NCBI GenBank assembly: GCA_016934035.1
Contig: JAFGTP010000015.1
Coordinates: 1-44,814, forward strand
Reading direction: 5' to 3'
Origin: Fidelibacterota bacterium
GTDB taxonomy: Bacteria > Fidelibacterota > UBA2242 > JAFGTP01
Length of the DNA: 44,814 nucleotides
The notes under the pieces were generated by a model. It was not told the origin of the DNA and did not search any database. It saw nothing but the letters and a program-made list of their open reading frames with translations. Below are positions 32,095 to 41,505 of the stretch, piece by piece; the first letter of the stretch is position 1; each line of letters begins with the position of its first letter. Made by a program: the position numbers and the translations under genes.

Positions 32095-34545
32095 TTAAAA
32101 TTCCCATATAAAGCCACCAACCGGCATTATCTCAAACTGAAAGATTTTTGTTTTCGTTCCATTGTAATTATAAATATATCCCCAGAGATTTTTCTGATTG
32201 TACAAATTTAAAATATTAATGTAAGCCACCAGGGAAGATTTTTTATGGATCCACCGCCGATTGATCATGAGGTCCAGTCGATGATAGGCCGGCAAACGTT
32301 CCGTATTGATTTCGCTGGAATTTTTTACATACCAGTCTCGCATATAGGGATCATAATATTGCAGAGAATAGGGTCGGCCCTGGCTGTAACGAAAGCGAGT
32401 GCTGATTTCCAGTTCATCTCCCGGGGAGACCAGCCAATCGACAAATTTCCACCAGGAATAGGAATTTAAGGTTTTGTACCAGTTTTTATCTCTGTTGTCT
32501 GTTTTGTAACCTCCGATAACAGTAAGGACATCCCGGAAATCAAAATCTCCGGTATACCAGGTATTTTTATCCTTTCTCACGTCCTTATATTCAGAGATGT
32601 AATGAGCATAAGAGATGGTGTAGTGGAATTTTTTCATTAGTTTTTTTTGCAAAAAAAGTTCGATTCCCATCGACCTTCCGTCCTGTCTACTGGTCATTTC
32701 CCGATTATAAAAATCAATGGAATCTCCTTCAATCCAATACTTTGATACTGGTAAATTGCGATAAGTTTTATAATAAACTTCGGCACTTAATTTGGTGCTT
32801 TCATCCAGAAATTGGTCTAAACCCAGGACAAATTGTTGAGAGTTATAACTTTTTAATTTTTTATTTTTCTCTTTATTGATGGTGAAGTAATGATAAGAAG
32901 GTTCCTGGAAATGGCTGCCTAAGCCAAAATTCAAAGTGGTTATTCCTGTTATAAAATAGGACAATCCGGCTCTGGTTGACAGATAGGATTGATCCGAATA
33001 TTCAAACCAGGAATACCGTAGTCCGCCGTTTAGTTCTAATTTTTTGACAGGTTTATATTTGTAATGAATGAATGTACTGGTTTTCCAACTTTTGAAGTTG
33101 GTGTTAATATTTTGTGTTTCATGAGTATAAAGCAGTTTTTCTGGCCTGAAATCGTATTTTTCCTCATCATATTTGACACCAGGAAATGGAATCGAAACAT
33201 CAGGGTCTGAAATGTTAAAATAACTGTATTGCCAGACTGAATCTCCTTTGATGAATTCATTATTATCAAAAGAAATGGCTTTAAAATTGAACCCTATCCT
33301 GATATTGTTTTTGTTATTAAGACGAGTAAAATAATCCCCTTTAAAGGTCCATTCGGATTCATGGTCTTTTTGGTTGTAGACAAGTTTTTTGGTGTTGCTG
33401 TCAAGGCGGTCTTTGACTTCAGTCAACCATATTTTTCCAACCTTTGACAATGTTAGTAAGGAATAACTGTTCTGACTATATAGAGTTTTTAAAGTTACAC
33501 CTCCTACATAGGTCTTTGACTTGAAATCTACTAATTGACGGAGTTCTCCCACGTCCTGATTGTCGTAATCTTCTTTAATAAAAATTTTATCATTTCCAAA
33601 AATACCATTGACAATCAGTCTATTGGCCGGACTGATATCATAAACCATTTTACCCTGAATATTATAATAATGAGGGATTGCAGTGAGGCCAAATCCGCCG
33701 GCAATCAAATCCAGATAACTTTTTTTGAATCCAATGATGTAAGAACCTTTTCCCTCATTCAGAGGGCCGTTGAAATTGAGTCCGATGCCGGCCATCCCCA
33801 TGTCCATGGTACCATGTAAATTATCCCGACTTCCTTCCCGTTGTCTGATATCCATTACTGAAGAGGCTTTTCCGCCGAACCTGGCCGGAAAGGCGCCGGC
33901 ATAAAAATCAACTTCCTGAACAAAGAGAGGGTCGATCATGCTGACCGGGCCTCCACCTTCACCCTGGTTTCCATAATGGTTTGGGTTCGGAATTTCTATA
34001 TTATCAATGATGAATAAATTTTCTGAAGGGTTACCGCCTCTGACAATAATTTCATTATTTTGGTCTGTTGAAGAAACCACCGAGGGTAGGGCCTGCATCA
34101 TGCGCTGGACATCCATGATACTGCCGGCATCTTTCATCAAATCGGTAAAATCAAGGTTCATATTTGATACTGTGGCATCAAGGGGTTTGATATAGACATT
34201 ACCGGTTACAATGATTTCTTCACCGATAAGTGATTGCTTTTCAAGTTTTACATCCAGCCGTTGGGATTTTTCAGGGTTTACAGGAATATTAAGTTTTCTG
34301 AGTTTTGCGTATCCGATCATTTCAAAAGACAGGTTATAAGTGCCGGCCGGAAGATTGGAAATATGATACTTTCCCAGGATATCTGAAGCCGCACCAAAAT
34401 GGGTGCCATCAACAAGCACATTAACGCCAACCAGCGGAGATAAGGTCTCTTTATCCATTATAAATCCTGAAATCGAGCCCATTTGTCCTGAGGCCAGGCT
34501 TATATGAAATAAAATTATTAAAAAAATTATTAAAAATTTTTTCAT
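32095..34545 (-). CDS. TonB-dependent outer-membrane receptor with CarboxypepD_reg-like domain
   Basis: From the ATG at 34545 this 816-residue protein has a signal peptide (KKFLIIFLIILFHISLASG). A carboxypeptidase-regulatory-like beta domain (about 22-105: SGFIMDKETLSPLVGVNVLVDG) precedes a plug domain (about 115-235: MQALPSVVSSTDQNNEIIVRGG, FFVQEVDFY-like VQEVDFYAGAFPARFGG). A long beta-barrel with many aromatic strands ends in FIWEF; a terminal Phe is expected for BAM-inserted proteins. It imports an unknown ligand with energy from TonB. The frame is open far upstream, but the signal peptide fixes the start. No SusD gene is adjacent. Confidence 0.92.
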   Translation of the reverse strand: MKKFLIIFLIILFHISLASGQMGSISGFIMDKETLSPLVGVNVLVDGTHFGAASDILGKYHISNLPAGTYNLSFEMIGYAKLRKLNIPVNPEKSQRLDVKLEKQSLIGEEIIVTGNVYIKPLDATVSNMNLDFTDLMKDAGSIMDVQRMMQALPSVVSSTDQNNEIIVRGGNPSENLFIIDNIEIPNPNHYGNQGEGGGPVSMIDPLFVQEVDFYAGAFPARFGGKASSVMDIRQREGSRDNLHGTMDMGMAGIGLNFNGPLNEGKGSYIIGFKKSYLDLIAGGFGLTAIPHYYNIQGKMVYDISPANRLIVNGIFGNDKIFIKEDYDNQDVGELRQLVDFKSKTYVGGVTLKTLYSQNSYSLLTLSKVGKIWLTEVKDRLDSNTKKLVYNQKDHESEWTFKGDYFTRLNNKNNIRIGFNFKAISFDNNEFIKGDSVWQYSYFNISDPDVSIPFPGVKYDEEKYDFRPEKLLYTHETQNINTNFKSWKTSTFIHYKYKPVKKLELNGGLRYSWFEYSDQSYLSTRAGLSYFITGITTLNFGLGSHFQEPSYHYFTINKEKNKKLKSYNSQQFVLGLDQFLDESTKLSAEVYYKTYRNLPVSKYWIEGDSIDFYNREMTSRQDGRSMGIELFLQKKLMKKFHYTISYAHYISEYKDVRKDKNTWYTGDFDFRDVLTVIGGYKTDNRDKNWYKTLNSYSWWKFVDWLVSPGDELEISTRFRYSQGRPYSLQYYDPYMRDWYVKNSSEINTERLPAYHRLDLMINRRWIHKKSSLVAYINILNLYNQKNLWGYIYNYNGTKTKIFQFEIMPVGGFIWEF

Positions 34546-34589
34546 TCGATAACTCCATTTTGTCTTATTGGTGGCATAATATATAAAAT

Positions 34590-34619
34590 AGTGTAAATTT
34601 AATCTGTGATTTTTGTCAA
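34590..34619 (-). promoter_or_regulatory. Predicted sigma70 promoter of the TonB receptor gene
   Basis: On the minus strand an exact TTGACA (34614-34619) lies 18 bp before TACACT (34590-34595), giving a leader of about 40 nt. The element sits in the 100-bp divergent region shared with the GDT1-family gene. Confidence 0.6.
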
Positions 34620-34645
34620 ATTTTAATAAAATAAACCAGTTAATT

Positions 34646-35203
34646 ATGATCAAGGACCTGTTAATTCCATTAATATCTGTAGCCCTGGCTGAAGTTGGGG
34701 ATAAAACCCAATTGACCCTATTTTGCCTTTCGGCTAAAACAAAGAACCATTTCACCTTGTTTGGTGGGGCCATGCTGGCCTTTTTCATCGTCGATGGCAT
34801 GGCAGTCCTTGCGGGTGATTTTATTGCCAGATTGATTCCGCTCATTTTTATCAAAACAGTATCAGCACTTTTATTTTTGAGTTTTGGTGTCAGTTTTTTA
34901 ATGCAAAAACTTGAAGACCAAACCACTTGCAGTCTGAAGCAGCCTTTTTGGTCGGGTTTCTCGATGATATTTTTTTCAGAAATGGGGGATAAGACCCAGA
35001 TTGCCAGTATAGTCTTTGCCTCGAATTATCAGTGTCTTTACGTTTTCGCCGGCGTTATAACAGGCCTTGGATTAATCTCTTTTCTTACCATTCAATTGGG
35101 AAATACCCTTTACGGAAAAATCAACAGCAAATTTTTGCATAAGCTATCAGGTGTTCTTTTCATTCTACTGGGAATATCGACCTTCATTTCACTTTTATTT
35201 TAA
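34646..35203 (+). CDS. GDT1/TMEM165 (UPF0016) family cation transporter
   Basis: From the ATG at 34646 this 185-residue membrane protein has six hydrophobic helices in two inverted halves. Each half carries the family signature E-x-G-D-K-T: AEVGDKTQLTL near residue 15 and SEMGDKTQIAS near residue 114. Family members move Mn2+ or Ca2+ out of the cytoplasm (bacterial MneA-type proteins export manganese). The frame is open 11 codons further upstream, but helix 1 begins right after the chosen start. It is divergent from the TonB receptor gene, with no sign of a manganese riboswitch in the 100-bp gap. Confidence 0.88.
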   Translation: MIKDLLIPLISVALAEVGDKTQLTLFCLSAKTKNHFTLFGGAMLAFFIVDGMAVLAGDFIARLIPLIFIKTVSALLFLSFGVSFLMQKLEDQTTCSLKQPFWSGFSMIFFSEMGDKTQIASIVFASNYQCLYVFAGVITGLGLISFLTIQLGNTLYGKINSKFLHKLSGVLFILLGISTFISLLF

Positions 35204-35316
35204 AAATCCAGTCCCCCCAAAAAAACGCCATTCATCATTTGATTTGATGGCAATCAAATTCCTATTTTAATTACATGGGATTATTGTGTTAACTCATCAA
35301 AAAAAGTAGAATAACG

Positions 35317-35862
35317 ATGGCTGCTTCAATGGAATTTCCATTGGTCCATCATCTGATGAAGGTAAAAAACGGAAAAAGAAGATTCGAAAAAATATTCAAA
35401 TCTCTCTCCAGAATGATCTTAGCCGATGGCTTTGAAAAGATTAATATCAACCCGGAATTTTTAAAATTACTCAAGCAACTTAATGATTATAATTTTGAAC
35501 AGCAGGTCAAAGAATCATTGTTTAATTATAACAAATCCCAGATTTCCAGAAATATTAAAAACTATCTTTTTGCGATTAACCATGAACTGGGGACCCGTGT
35601 GCTCTGTCCCTTTACCCATGCAAATCTGGAAATAACAGAAGAGTATCTGCTATCCATGGAATCCTATTTTTTAAAAGAAGAAAAATCAACAGAAATGATT
35701 GTCCGGTTTCGAAAAGAAACCCAATATGAATACTCTTCCAGCACGTTGCCCCAGGATATATTAATAACAAATATGAATATCGAGGAAACAAAACTTTACA
35801 GGGAATTGTATGCAAAATACCTCGACAACCTAAAAGAAAATGTTTTTGGTCCCCTTTTATGA
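35317..35862 (+). CDS. Unknown 181-residue protein; probably the N-terminal part of a frameshifted gene
   Basis: I do not recognise this protein. It is soluble, mostly helical and charged, for example KKIRR-type patches and EITEEYLLSMESYFLKEEKS. No signal peptide or membrane helix is seen. Its last codons are GGT CCC CTT TTA TGA. A +1 shift in the CCCCTTTT run would continue directly into the next reading frame as VFGPFYENENFRLAF, which reads like one protein of about 248 residues. The start at 35317 has no clear ribosome binding site. See the following entry. Confidence 0.55.
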   Translation: MAASMEFPLVHHLMKVKNGKRRFEKIFKSLSRMILADGFEKININPEFLKLLKQLNDYNFEQQVKESLFNYNKSQISRNIKNYLFAINHELGTRVLCPFTHANLEITEEYLLSMESYFLKEEKSTEMIVRFRKETQYEYSSSTLPQDILITNMNIEETKLYRELYAKYLDNLKENVFGPLL

Positions 35863-36043
35863 AAATGAAAATTTCAGGCTGGCCTTCAAGAGTTACAATA
35901 GCGATGAGTTTGCCACCTTTGACCAGAAAATTCGCAGTGATATTACTTTTCCGGTCAACAACTTACAGCAGAAATATGGCTGTAGCGAAAAAGGCGCCCT
36001 GAAGATTTGCCTCTATCTCATTGATAACAAAAAACCCGAATAA
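35840..36043 (+). CDS. Unknown 67-residue frame; probably the C-terminal part of the frameshifted gene
   Basis: This frame overlaps the previous one by 23 bases in the +1 phase. Its ATG (35840) lacks a ribosome binding site, since only A-rich sequence precedes it. Its content (FATFDQKIRSDITFPVNN, then YGCSEKGALKICLYLID) looks like a helical domain rather than a complete small protein. The simplest reading is that both frames encode one protein, split by a programmed or accidental frameshift or by a base error. Its TAA stop lies inside the terminator stem. Confidence 0.5.
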   Translation: MFLVPFYENENFRLAFKSYNSDEFATFDQKIRSDITFPVNNLQQKYGCSEKGALKICLYLIDNKKPE

Positions 36044-36060
36044 TGGATTCGGGTTTTTTG
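36028..36060 (+). terminator. Rho-independent terminator overlapping the stop codon
   Basis: CAAAAAACCCGAAT (36028-36041) pairs with ATTCGGGTTTTTTG (36047-36060) around a 5-base loop. The T run serves the plus strand, and the matching A run makes it usable for the convergent TPR gene as well. Confidence 0.9.
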
Positions 36061-36098
36061 TTTGAGGATGATTTAATTCAGTATTGAATACCAGCCAT

Positions 36099-36794
36099 TT
36101 ATAAGATGGGGACCTCATAGGAAAATTGCTGATCATTATCGGTGATTTCCTTTAAACGGCGTTCGGCGTCATGATGGGATGGGTTTAATGCGATTACTTT
36201 TTTGAATTCCCTGACCGCTTTCTCATTTTCATTCAACCCCATGTAGGCCCTGCCCAAATGGTAATGGACCGAGGAAAGGTTTGGGTTCACCGCCTCGATT
36301 TCTTTGAGACATTCAATGGCTTTTTCATAATTGCCGGAGGCATTGTAGGCTACAGACATATTGTACAATCCCAGTTCTTTGTCCGGTCCTTTTTCCCGCA
36401 GAAGTTTGTAGGCTTCCACACTTTTATCGATGGCGCCGGTGTGATAATAGGAGAGCCCCAGCCAGTAATGGGCCATGAACAGTTCCGGTTCAATCTCAAC
36501 TACCCTGCTAAAGATATCAATGGCTTTGGTAAATTCTGTGGCGCGAAAATAGGATACGCCGAGGCTGTACATGGCAAAGGTGAATTCCGGTTTTGCCGTT
36601 ACAACCTGTTCCAGTTCCTTAATGGATTCATCAATTTTACCACTGATATAATATAATTCCCCCAGTTTTACCCTGAATTCGTGATTTTCCGGTTCCTGGG
36701 TCAGCAGTTCATTCAGTTTTTCAATCGCAATATTAATTTTTCCATGCATTTCGTAATGAAGAATTTCTTTTTGCAACTTATTAATTTCACTCAT
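36099..36794 (-). CDS. TPR-repeat protein
   Basis: This 231-residue protein consists of about six tetratricopeptide repeats with the W/L-G-Y-A-F-A-P pattern, for example LYYISGKIDESIKELEQ, AHYWLGLSYYHTGAID and VHYHLGRAYMGLNENEKAV. No signal peptide is present, so it should be cytoplasmic and act as a protein-binding scaffold. I choose the second ATG (36794), since AAGG lies 9 bases before it; the first ATG at 36803 touches that same sequence. It is the last gene after the fumarase genes with a gap of about 15 bp, so it may belong to that operon. Confidence 0.85.
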   Translation of the reverse strand: MSEINKLQKEILHYEMHGKINIAIEKLNELLTQEPENHEFRVKLGELYYISGKIDESIKELEQVVTAKPEFTFAMYSLGVSYFRATEFTKAIDIFSRVVEIEPELFMAHYWLGLSYYHTGAIDKSVEAYKLLREKGPDKELGLYNMSVAYNASGNYEKAIECLKEIEAVNPNLSSVHYHLGRAYMGLNENEKAVREFKKVIALNPSHHDAERRLKEITDNDQQFSYEVPIL

Positions 36795-36809
36795 ATTGAC
36801 CATCCTTTT

Positions 36810-37364
36810 TTATTTTTTGTATTTTTCCACGCCTTCCTGAAATAAATCCCGTCCCTGTATATCATTGGCAACAAAAACCGGTAAATTTTCAACTTCTAAT
36901 TCCTGAAGGGCTTCCGGTCCGAGGTCTTCGTAGGCAATCACTTTGGCAGCCTGGATACTTTGGGCAGTGACCACAGCAGCGCCCCCGATTGATACCAGGT
37001 AAACCGCTTTGTTTTCTATCATGGAATCAATGACTTCCTGACTTCTGGGGCCTTTCCCGATCATGGCTTTCAGGCCCTTCTTCATGAGTAAGGGCGAATA
37101 GGGGTCCATTCTGTAACTGGTGGTTGGTCCTGCCGCACCGATGGGTTTTCCCGGTTTTGCCGGTGTCGGGCCCACATAGTAGATAATCTGCCCCCTGATG
37201 TCAAAGGGCAATTCCTGGTCCTTTTCAATCAATGCTGCCAGTCGCTTGTGAGCCGCATCTCTGGCGGCATATATTTTTCCGGTAATCAGCACCTGGTCAC
37301 CGATTTTCAGCTTTTCGATGTCCTTGTTTTCCAAAGGTGGTTTCAATATTATCTTGTTGCTCAT
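36810..37364 (-). CDS. Fumarate hydratase class I, beta subunit
   Basis: This 184-residue protein is the C-terminal-type (beta) half of a two-subunit iron-sulfur fumarase. It shows the GPTPAKPGKPIGAAGPTTS and RMDPYSPLLM segments, GKGPRSQEVIDSM and the YLVSIGGAAVV strand. With the alpha subunit encoded just upstream it hydrates fumarate to malate. A role as L(+)-tartrate dehydratase is the main alternative, but the neighbouring sucCD genes favour fumarase. The 14-bp gap to the alpha gene shows an operon. Confidence 0.92.
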   Translation of the reverse strand: MSNKIILKPPLENKDIEKLKIGDQVLITGKIYAARDAAHKRLAALIEKDQELPFDIRGQIIYYVGPTPAKPGKPIGAAGPTTSYRMDPYSPLLMKKGLKAMIGKGPRSQEVIDSMIENKAVYLVSIGGAAVVTAQSIQAAKVIAYEDLGPEALQELEVENLPVFVANDIQGRDLFQEGVEKYKK

Positions 37365-37378
37365 GGTAATCTCAAAAC

Positions 37379-38227
37379 CTATGGAATAATGGCTGTTTTA
37401 TGCCGATGGGCGTGGCATTGCATGTTGATGGCAACTGGCATGGATGCCATGTGACAGGGTTTGGCAAGTATATGAACAGCCAGGGCAGTAGTCCTGCCAC
37501 CCAGTCCCATAGGCCCGATGCCGAGATGATTGATCGCTTCCAATAATTCATCTTCAACCTTTGCCCATTTTTCGATCGGATTTTTTTGATCAAGAGGTCG
37601 CAACAATGCTTTTTTGGCCAACAGTGCACTTTGCTCAAAACTGCCTCCTAATCCCAGGCCCACGATAACAGGCGGACAGGGATTACCGCCGGACCGCCGG
37701 ACCCGGTCGATTACAAATTCCTTGACTCCTTCAATACCGTCAACAGCTTTCATCATTTTGACTTCGCTCATATTTTCCGCTCCGCCGCCCTTGGGAGCGA
37801 GAGTGATTTTCAGTTTATCTCCCGGAACGATATCGGTATAGATGATTGCGGGTGTGTTGTCACCGGTATTGGTCCGCTCCAGGACCGGATCATCGACCAT
37901 GGATTTTCTCAGGTAGCCTGCTTTGTATCCCTGCCGGACACCTTCATTGATGGCATCTTCGAAATTTCCATCCACAATAGCCACTTCCTGGCCCAGTTCG
38001 ATGAATACTATTGCGACGCCGGTGTCCTGGCATAGGGGCATCTCTTCCTGAGCAGCCATTTTGTGATTTTCCATGATGATATCCAAAATATTCCGGGCCG
38101 TGGGAGACTCTTCCTTTTGTCTGAATTCATTAATTTTCTCGACGACATCCCGGCCAATGTAAAGATTTGAATCGATACACAGTTGCTTTACAATTTCTGT
38201 TATGGTTTGTGTCCTGATTCGATTCAA
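37379..38227 (-). CDS. Fumarate hydratase class I, alpha subunit
   Basis: This 282-residue protein is the iron-sulfur (alpha) half of class I fumarase. Cluster-binding Cys occur in MPLCQDTGVAIVF, GGNPCPPVIVGLG and in the C-terminal AKPCHMASMPVAINMQCHAH region. The segment LTIAPKGGGAENMSEV-like (here ITLAPKGGGAENMSE) is strongly conserved. It needs a 4Fe-4S cluster and is oxygen-sensitive, which points to an anaerobic or microaerobic host. It lies between sucD and the beta subunit gene. Confidence 0.93.
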   Translation of the reverse strand: MNRIRTQTITEIVKQLCIDSNLYIGRDVVEKINEFRQKEESPTARNILDIIMENHKMAAQEEMPLCQDTGVAIVFIELGQEVAIVDGNFEDAINEGVRQGYKAGYLRKSMVDDPVLERTNTGDNTPAIIYTDIVPGDKLKITLAPKGGGAENMSEVKMMKAVDGIEGVKEFVIDRVRRSGGNPCPPVIVGLGLGGSFEQSALLAKKALLRPLDQKNPIEKWAKVEDELLEAINHLGIGPMGLGGRTTALAVHILAKPCHMASMPVAINMQCHAHRHKTAIIP

Positions 38228-38278
38228 TTCATTGTCCTTATGGTGGCTTGAGGTATCATATCTAATATTAAATAAATT

Positions 38279-39148
38279 TTATATCAATTGCTTCATTGAG
38301 ATTCCAATTTCTGCAGGATTTTCTACAACATGTATTCCACATTCCCTCAGGTAATTTTTTTTATCTGCAGCGGTTCCCTTACCGCCGGATACAATAGCTC
38401 CGGCATGTCCCATTCTTCGGCCGGCCGGTGCAGTGGCCCCGGCGATGAAGGCTGTAACCGGTTTGGACAGGTTGTTTTTGATGAAGTCAGCTGCATTTTC
38501 TTCTGCATTGCCGCCAATTTCACCGATAATAATGATGCCATGAGTTTCCGGGTCCTGTTCAAAAAGAGCCAGCAGGTCAACGAAATTTGAACCGATAATC
38601 GGGTCTCCGCCGATACCGATGCAGGTAGATTGGCCCAGACCGGCCTGGCAGACCTGCGCTACCGCTTCATAGGTCAGGGTTCCGCTTCTGGAAATGATAC
38701 CGATATGGCCGGGTTTGTGAATGAAGCCAGGCATAATACCGATTTTGGATTTTCCAGGCGAAATGACTCCGGGACAGTTGGGGCCGATCATGCGGGTTTT
38801 GCTGTTGCGCAAAGCTCCTTTGATTTTGACCATATCGATCGTCGGAAGGCCTTCGGTAATACAGACCAGCAATTCTATTTGTGCTTCAATGGCTTCCAGG
38901 GCTGCATCCAGGGCAAATTGCGGGGGGACAAAAATAACGGAAGCAGTGGCGTCAGTGGCTTCTTTTGCTTCCCTGAAACTGTTAAAAATGGGCAAACCGT
39001 GTTCGGATTTTTGTCCGCCTTTTCCTGGAGTGATTCCGCCGACTACCCGGGTTCCGTCATTGAGCATTTGCTCTGTATGAAAAGCTCCTTCACGACCGGT
39101 TATACCCTGTACCAGGATGCGGGTGTTTTTATCGATTAAAATACTCAT
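38279..39148 (-). CDS. sucD: Succinyl-CoA synthetase alpha subunit
   Basis: This 289-residue protein is full length. The CoA-binding Rossmann domain opens with [14 protein letters not shown]; the segment [13 protein letters not shown] follows; and the phosphohistidine is near residue 247 in [15 protein letters not shown]. With SucC it interconverts succinyl-CoA and succinate with formation of ATP or GTP. Its start overlaps the sucC stop by 4 bases (ATGA), so translation is coupled. Confidence 0.96.
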   Translation of the reverse strand: MSILIDKNTRILVQGITGREGAFHTEQMLNDGTRVVGGITPGKGGQKSEHGLPIFNSFREAKEATDATASVIFVPPQFALDAALEAIEAQIELLVCITEGLPTIDMVKIKGALRNSKTRMIGPNCPGVISPGKSKIGIMPGFIHKPGHIGIISRSGTLTYEAVAQVCQAGLGQSTCIGIGGDPIIGSNFVDLLALFEQDPETHGIIIIGEIGGNAEENAADFIKNNLSKPVTAFIAGATAPAGRRMGHAGAIVSGGKGTAADKKNYLRECGIHVVENPAEIGISMKQLI

Positions 39149-40320
39149 AGGCTTCCTGTTGTGTTTTGGGTTGCTGCAACGGCTAATCGGGCCGCTTCAT
39201 TGAAACTGCCGGCCACTTTAAATTTTAGAGGTGAATCATTCAGCAGATCCCGGGCGATTTCCGCATTGGTCCCTTCGAGCCGAATGATTATTGGGATATC
39301 AATGTCCATGGTTTCCAAGGCTTCCAGAATCCCCTTAGCCACCCGATCACAGCGGACTATGCCACCGAAAATATTGACCAGAACGGCTTTGACATTTTTA
39401 TCGGACAACAGCACCCTGAACCCGTTGGCAACGGTCGCTGAAGAGGCGATTCCGCCGACATCCAGAAAATTAGCTGGTTCTCCGCCGTAATGTTTGATAA
39501 TGTCCATCGTCGCCATAGCCAGCCCTGCCCCGTTGACCATACAGCCGACCTTGCCATCCAGTCGAATATAATTCAAATGATGTTTTTCGGCTTCGATTTC
39601 CAGGGGGTCCTTTTCGCTTTTATCCTCCAATGCTATAAAATTCTTGTGCCGGTACAGGGCATTATCATCAAGACTGATTTTTGCATCCAGGGCCACCAGT
39701 TGTCCGGTGCCGGTAATGACCAGGGGATTGTTCTCAATAAGTGAAGCATCGGTAGTAAAAAAGGCCTGGGTCATGCCGGTGCAAAAGTTGATAAATTCCT
39801 TGGTTAATTCATCCCTGAAACCCAGTTTAAAAGCCATTCTGCTGAACTGATACCTTTGAAATCCAAGATGCGGGTCGGCATATTCATAAAAGATTTTTTC
39901 CGGTGTTTCTGCGGCCACTTTTTCAATTTCAACGCCGCCTTCCGTTGAAGCGATCAGCACCGGCGTTTCTTTTTCACGGTCGATAAGAACACTGATGTAA
40001 AGTTCTTTCCGGATATCAACATCTTCCTGAATATAAATTTTTCTCACAATCTGACCGGTCGGACCGGTTTGTTTCGTAACCAAAGGTTTACCCAATATAC
40101 GATCGATAAACTCTCCGGCTTCCTGTTCATTTTTGATGAGTTTGACACCGCCTGCTTTCCCTCTGCCGCCGGCTAGAATCTGGGCTTTGAGTACATTCGG
40201 ATATCCGATTTGGGCGGCTTTATCAAGAATTTCAGACCGACTGTATCCCACCATGCCACGGGGTACATTAACACCGAATTCCTTTAAAATAATTTTGGAT
40301 TCATATTCATGAATTTTCAT
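39145..40320 (-). CDS. sucC: Succinyl-CoA synthetase beta subunit
   Basis: This 391-residue protein matches the usual 388-residue family. The ATP-grasp domain starts [16 protein letters not shown] and includes [19 protein letters not shown]. The C-terminal ligase domain shows [24 protein letters not shown] and [11 protein letters not shown]. It is the first gene of sucC-sucD-fumarase alpha-fumarase beta, steps that join succinyl-CoA to malate apart from succinate dehydrogenase, which is not in the window. A TATAAT-like box occurs on the minus strand at 40384-40389, without a well-spaced -35. Confidence 0.96.
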   Translation of the reverse strand: MKIHEYESKIILKEFGVNVPRGMVGYSRSEILDKAAQIGYPNVLKAQILAGGRGKAGGVKLIKNEQEAGEFIDRILGKPLVTKQTGPTGQIVRKIYIQEDVDIRKELYISVLIDREKETPVLIASTEGGVEIEKVAAETPEKIFYEYADPHLGFQRYQFSRMAFKLGFRDELTKEFINFCTGMTQAFFTTDASLIENNPLVITGTGQLVALDAKISLDDNALYRHKNFIALEDKSEKDPLEIEAEKHHLNYIRLDGKVGCMVNGAGLAMATMDIIKHYGGEPANFLDVGGIASSATVANGFRVLLSDKNVKAVLVNIFGGIVRCDRVAKGILEALETMDIDIPIIIRLEGTNAEIARDLLNDSPLKFKVAGSFNEAARLAVAATQNTTGSL

Positions 40321-40914
40321 AATACCTCAGGGGATAAATGCTCTTTTATTAAAAACGAAGGGTAAGGGTAGTATTTAAATAATATTATATTCTTTCTCAT
40401 ATAAAAGTCGGTTTACAAAATTTCGAACCAATATAGACCATTTAAAAACTATTATCAACTTAAAAGATTCATTTTTTGTCTGTCAACAATAGCCCTTTAT
40501 AATATTCAAAATTTACCTCGGGTGCACTTAAAATTAAATTTTCCAATGTCAAAATACTTTTAATTGTTACCATTTCTGAGTGGCCTGATAGAGATGGATG
40601 CTATCAGGAACTCCCAATTTTAAAATTTTCCAAAGTACAGGCCATCAGAGAACAGCGGTTTTCTAAAATCCGGGCATTTTCTCCGGAGCTCCTTTTTAAT
40701 TCTGCCGGCTTTCCGATTGAAACCCATTTTAGAAACGGAATTACAAACCAGTATCTCATAAACCTTCGTAAAATCATTAGGCCTTTATTATAATAACTTA
40801 AAAAAGTAAATGAAATTAATTCCATTTGCTGGAAAAAAATACAGTACAGAAAGTGCCTGCGTATTTTTTTCTTCACCCATGATGATTAGGGGAAATGAAC
40901 GGGTTTTCGTTTCA
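40321..40914. other. Long intergenic region between sucC and the chemosensory cluster
   Basis: About 600 bp contain no gene I can support. A minus-strand frame at 40604-40876 (90 codons) starts with GTG and resembles no family; its first half is rich in aromatic residues and it may be the remnant of a gene. An 8-bp inverted repeat, CCTGATAG (40584-40591) and CTATCAGG (40601-40608), lies at its 3' end and is not followed by a T run. The sequence on the sucC side is AT-rich and probably holds that operon's promoter. Confidence 0.4.
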
Positions 40915-40930
40915 TGGCATATTAATTGCC
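40915..40930 (+). promoter_or_regulatory. Candidate sigma54 (-24/-12) promoter of the chemosensory cluster
   Basis: TGGCATATTAATTGCC fits the sigma54 consensus TGGCACG-N4-TTGCW with exact spacing: the invariant GG (40916-40917) and GC (40928-40929) are correctly placed. The cheW ATG lies 56 bases downstream, leaving a leader of about 45 nt. The match is seen directly; use by RpoN is inferred, and no enhancer-binding protein gene is in view. Confidence 0.5.
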
Positions 40931-40985
40931 TTTGCTGTGGCGATCATTGGTGATTTTTTGAAGAAAATAATATTAAGGAGGTATC

Positions 40986-41474
40986 ATGGTCGAAGAAAAA
41001 AAAGTTTCCCGGGCGGGGAAATATCTGACTTTTAATTTGGGCCCCGAAGAATATGGTATTGAAATTTTAAAAGTAATTGAAATAATTGGGCTGATGAAAA
41101 TTACGGCTGTACCCAGAACGCCGGATTATGTGAGAGGAATCATAAATCTCAGAGGGACCATTCATCCTGTAATTGATTTGAGAACTAAATTTGGAATGGA
41201 AACCATACCGGATACCCAGGAAACATGCATCATTGTCCTGGAAATTGAGAGAGAAGGCCAGACTGAGCAAATTGGAGTCGTGGTGGATATGGTAAAAGAA
41301 GTACAGGATATCAGTGAAACTGAAATCGAAGATACGCCCTCACTGGGTCATGGCGTGGATACAAAGTTCATTACAGGTATGGCAAATATAAAAGGTAAAG
41401 TTGTCATCCTGCTGAATGTTGAAAGAATATTTTCAGACAAAGAACTTGAAGAAGTAGTCGCAGTTGCGGCCTGA
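40986..41474 (+). CDS. cheW: Chemotaxis coupling protein CheW
   Basis: This 162-residue protein is a single CheW domain: YLTFNLGPEEYGIEILKVIEII, then the conserved RTPDYVRGIINLRGTIHPVIDLR, the segment GVVVDMVKEVQDI, and FITGMANIKGKVVILLNVE. CheW links receptors to the kinase CheA. The ATG is preceded by an excellent ribosome binding site, AAGGAGG. A CheR-like gene, an MBL-fold gene and a receptor gene follow on the same strand. CheA is not in the window. Confidence 0.95.
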   Translation: MVEEKKVSRAGKYLTFNLGPEEYGIEILKVIEIIGLMKITAVPRTPDYVRGIINLRGTIHPVIDLRTKFGMETIPDTQETCIIVLEIEREGQTEQIGVVVDMVKEVQDISETEIEDTPSLGHGVDTKFITGMANIKGKVVILLNVERIFSDKELEEVVAVAA

Positions 41475-41505
41475 AATGAACCGGATGGATTAAGAAAGGT
41501 TGATC

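Noticed and set aside
40604..40876. 90-codon minus-strand frame in the sucC-cheW gap
   Set aside because: GTG start, no motif, no operon context. It might be a remnant, but nothing supports a functional gene.
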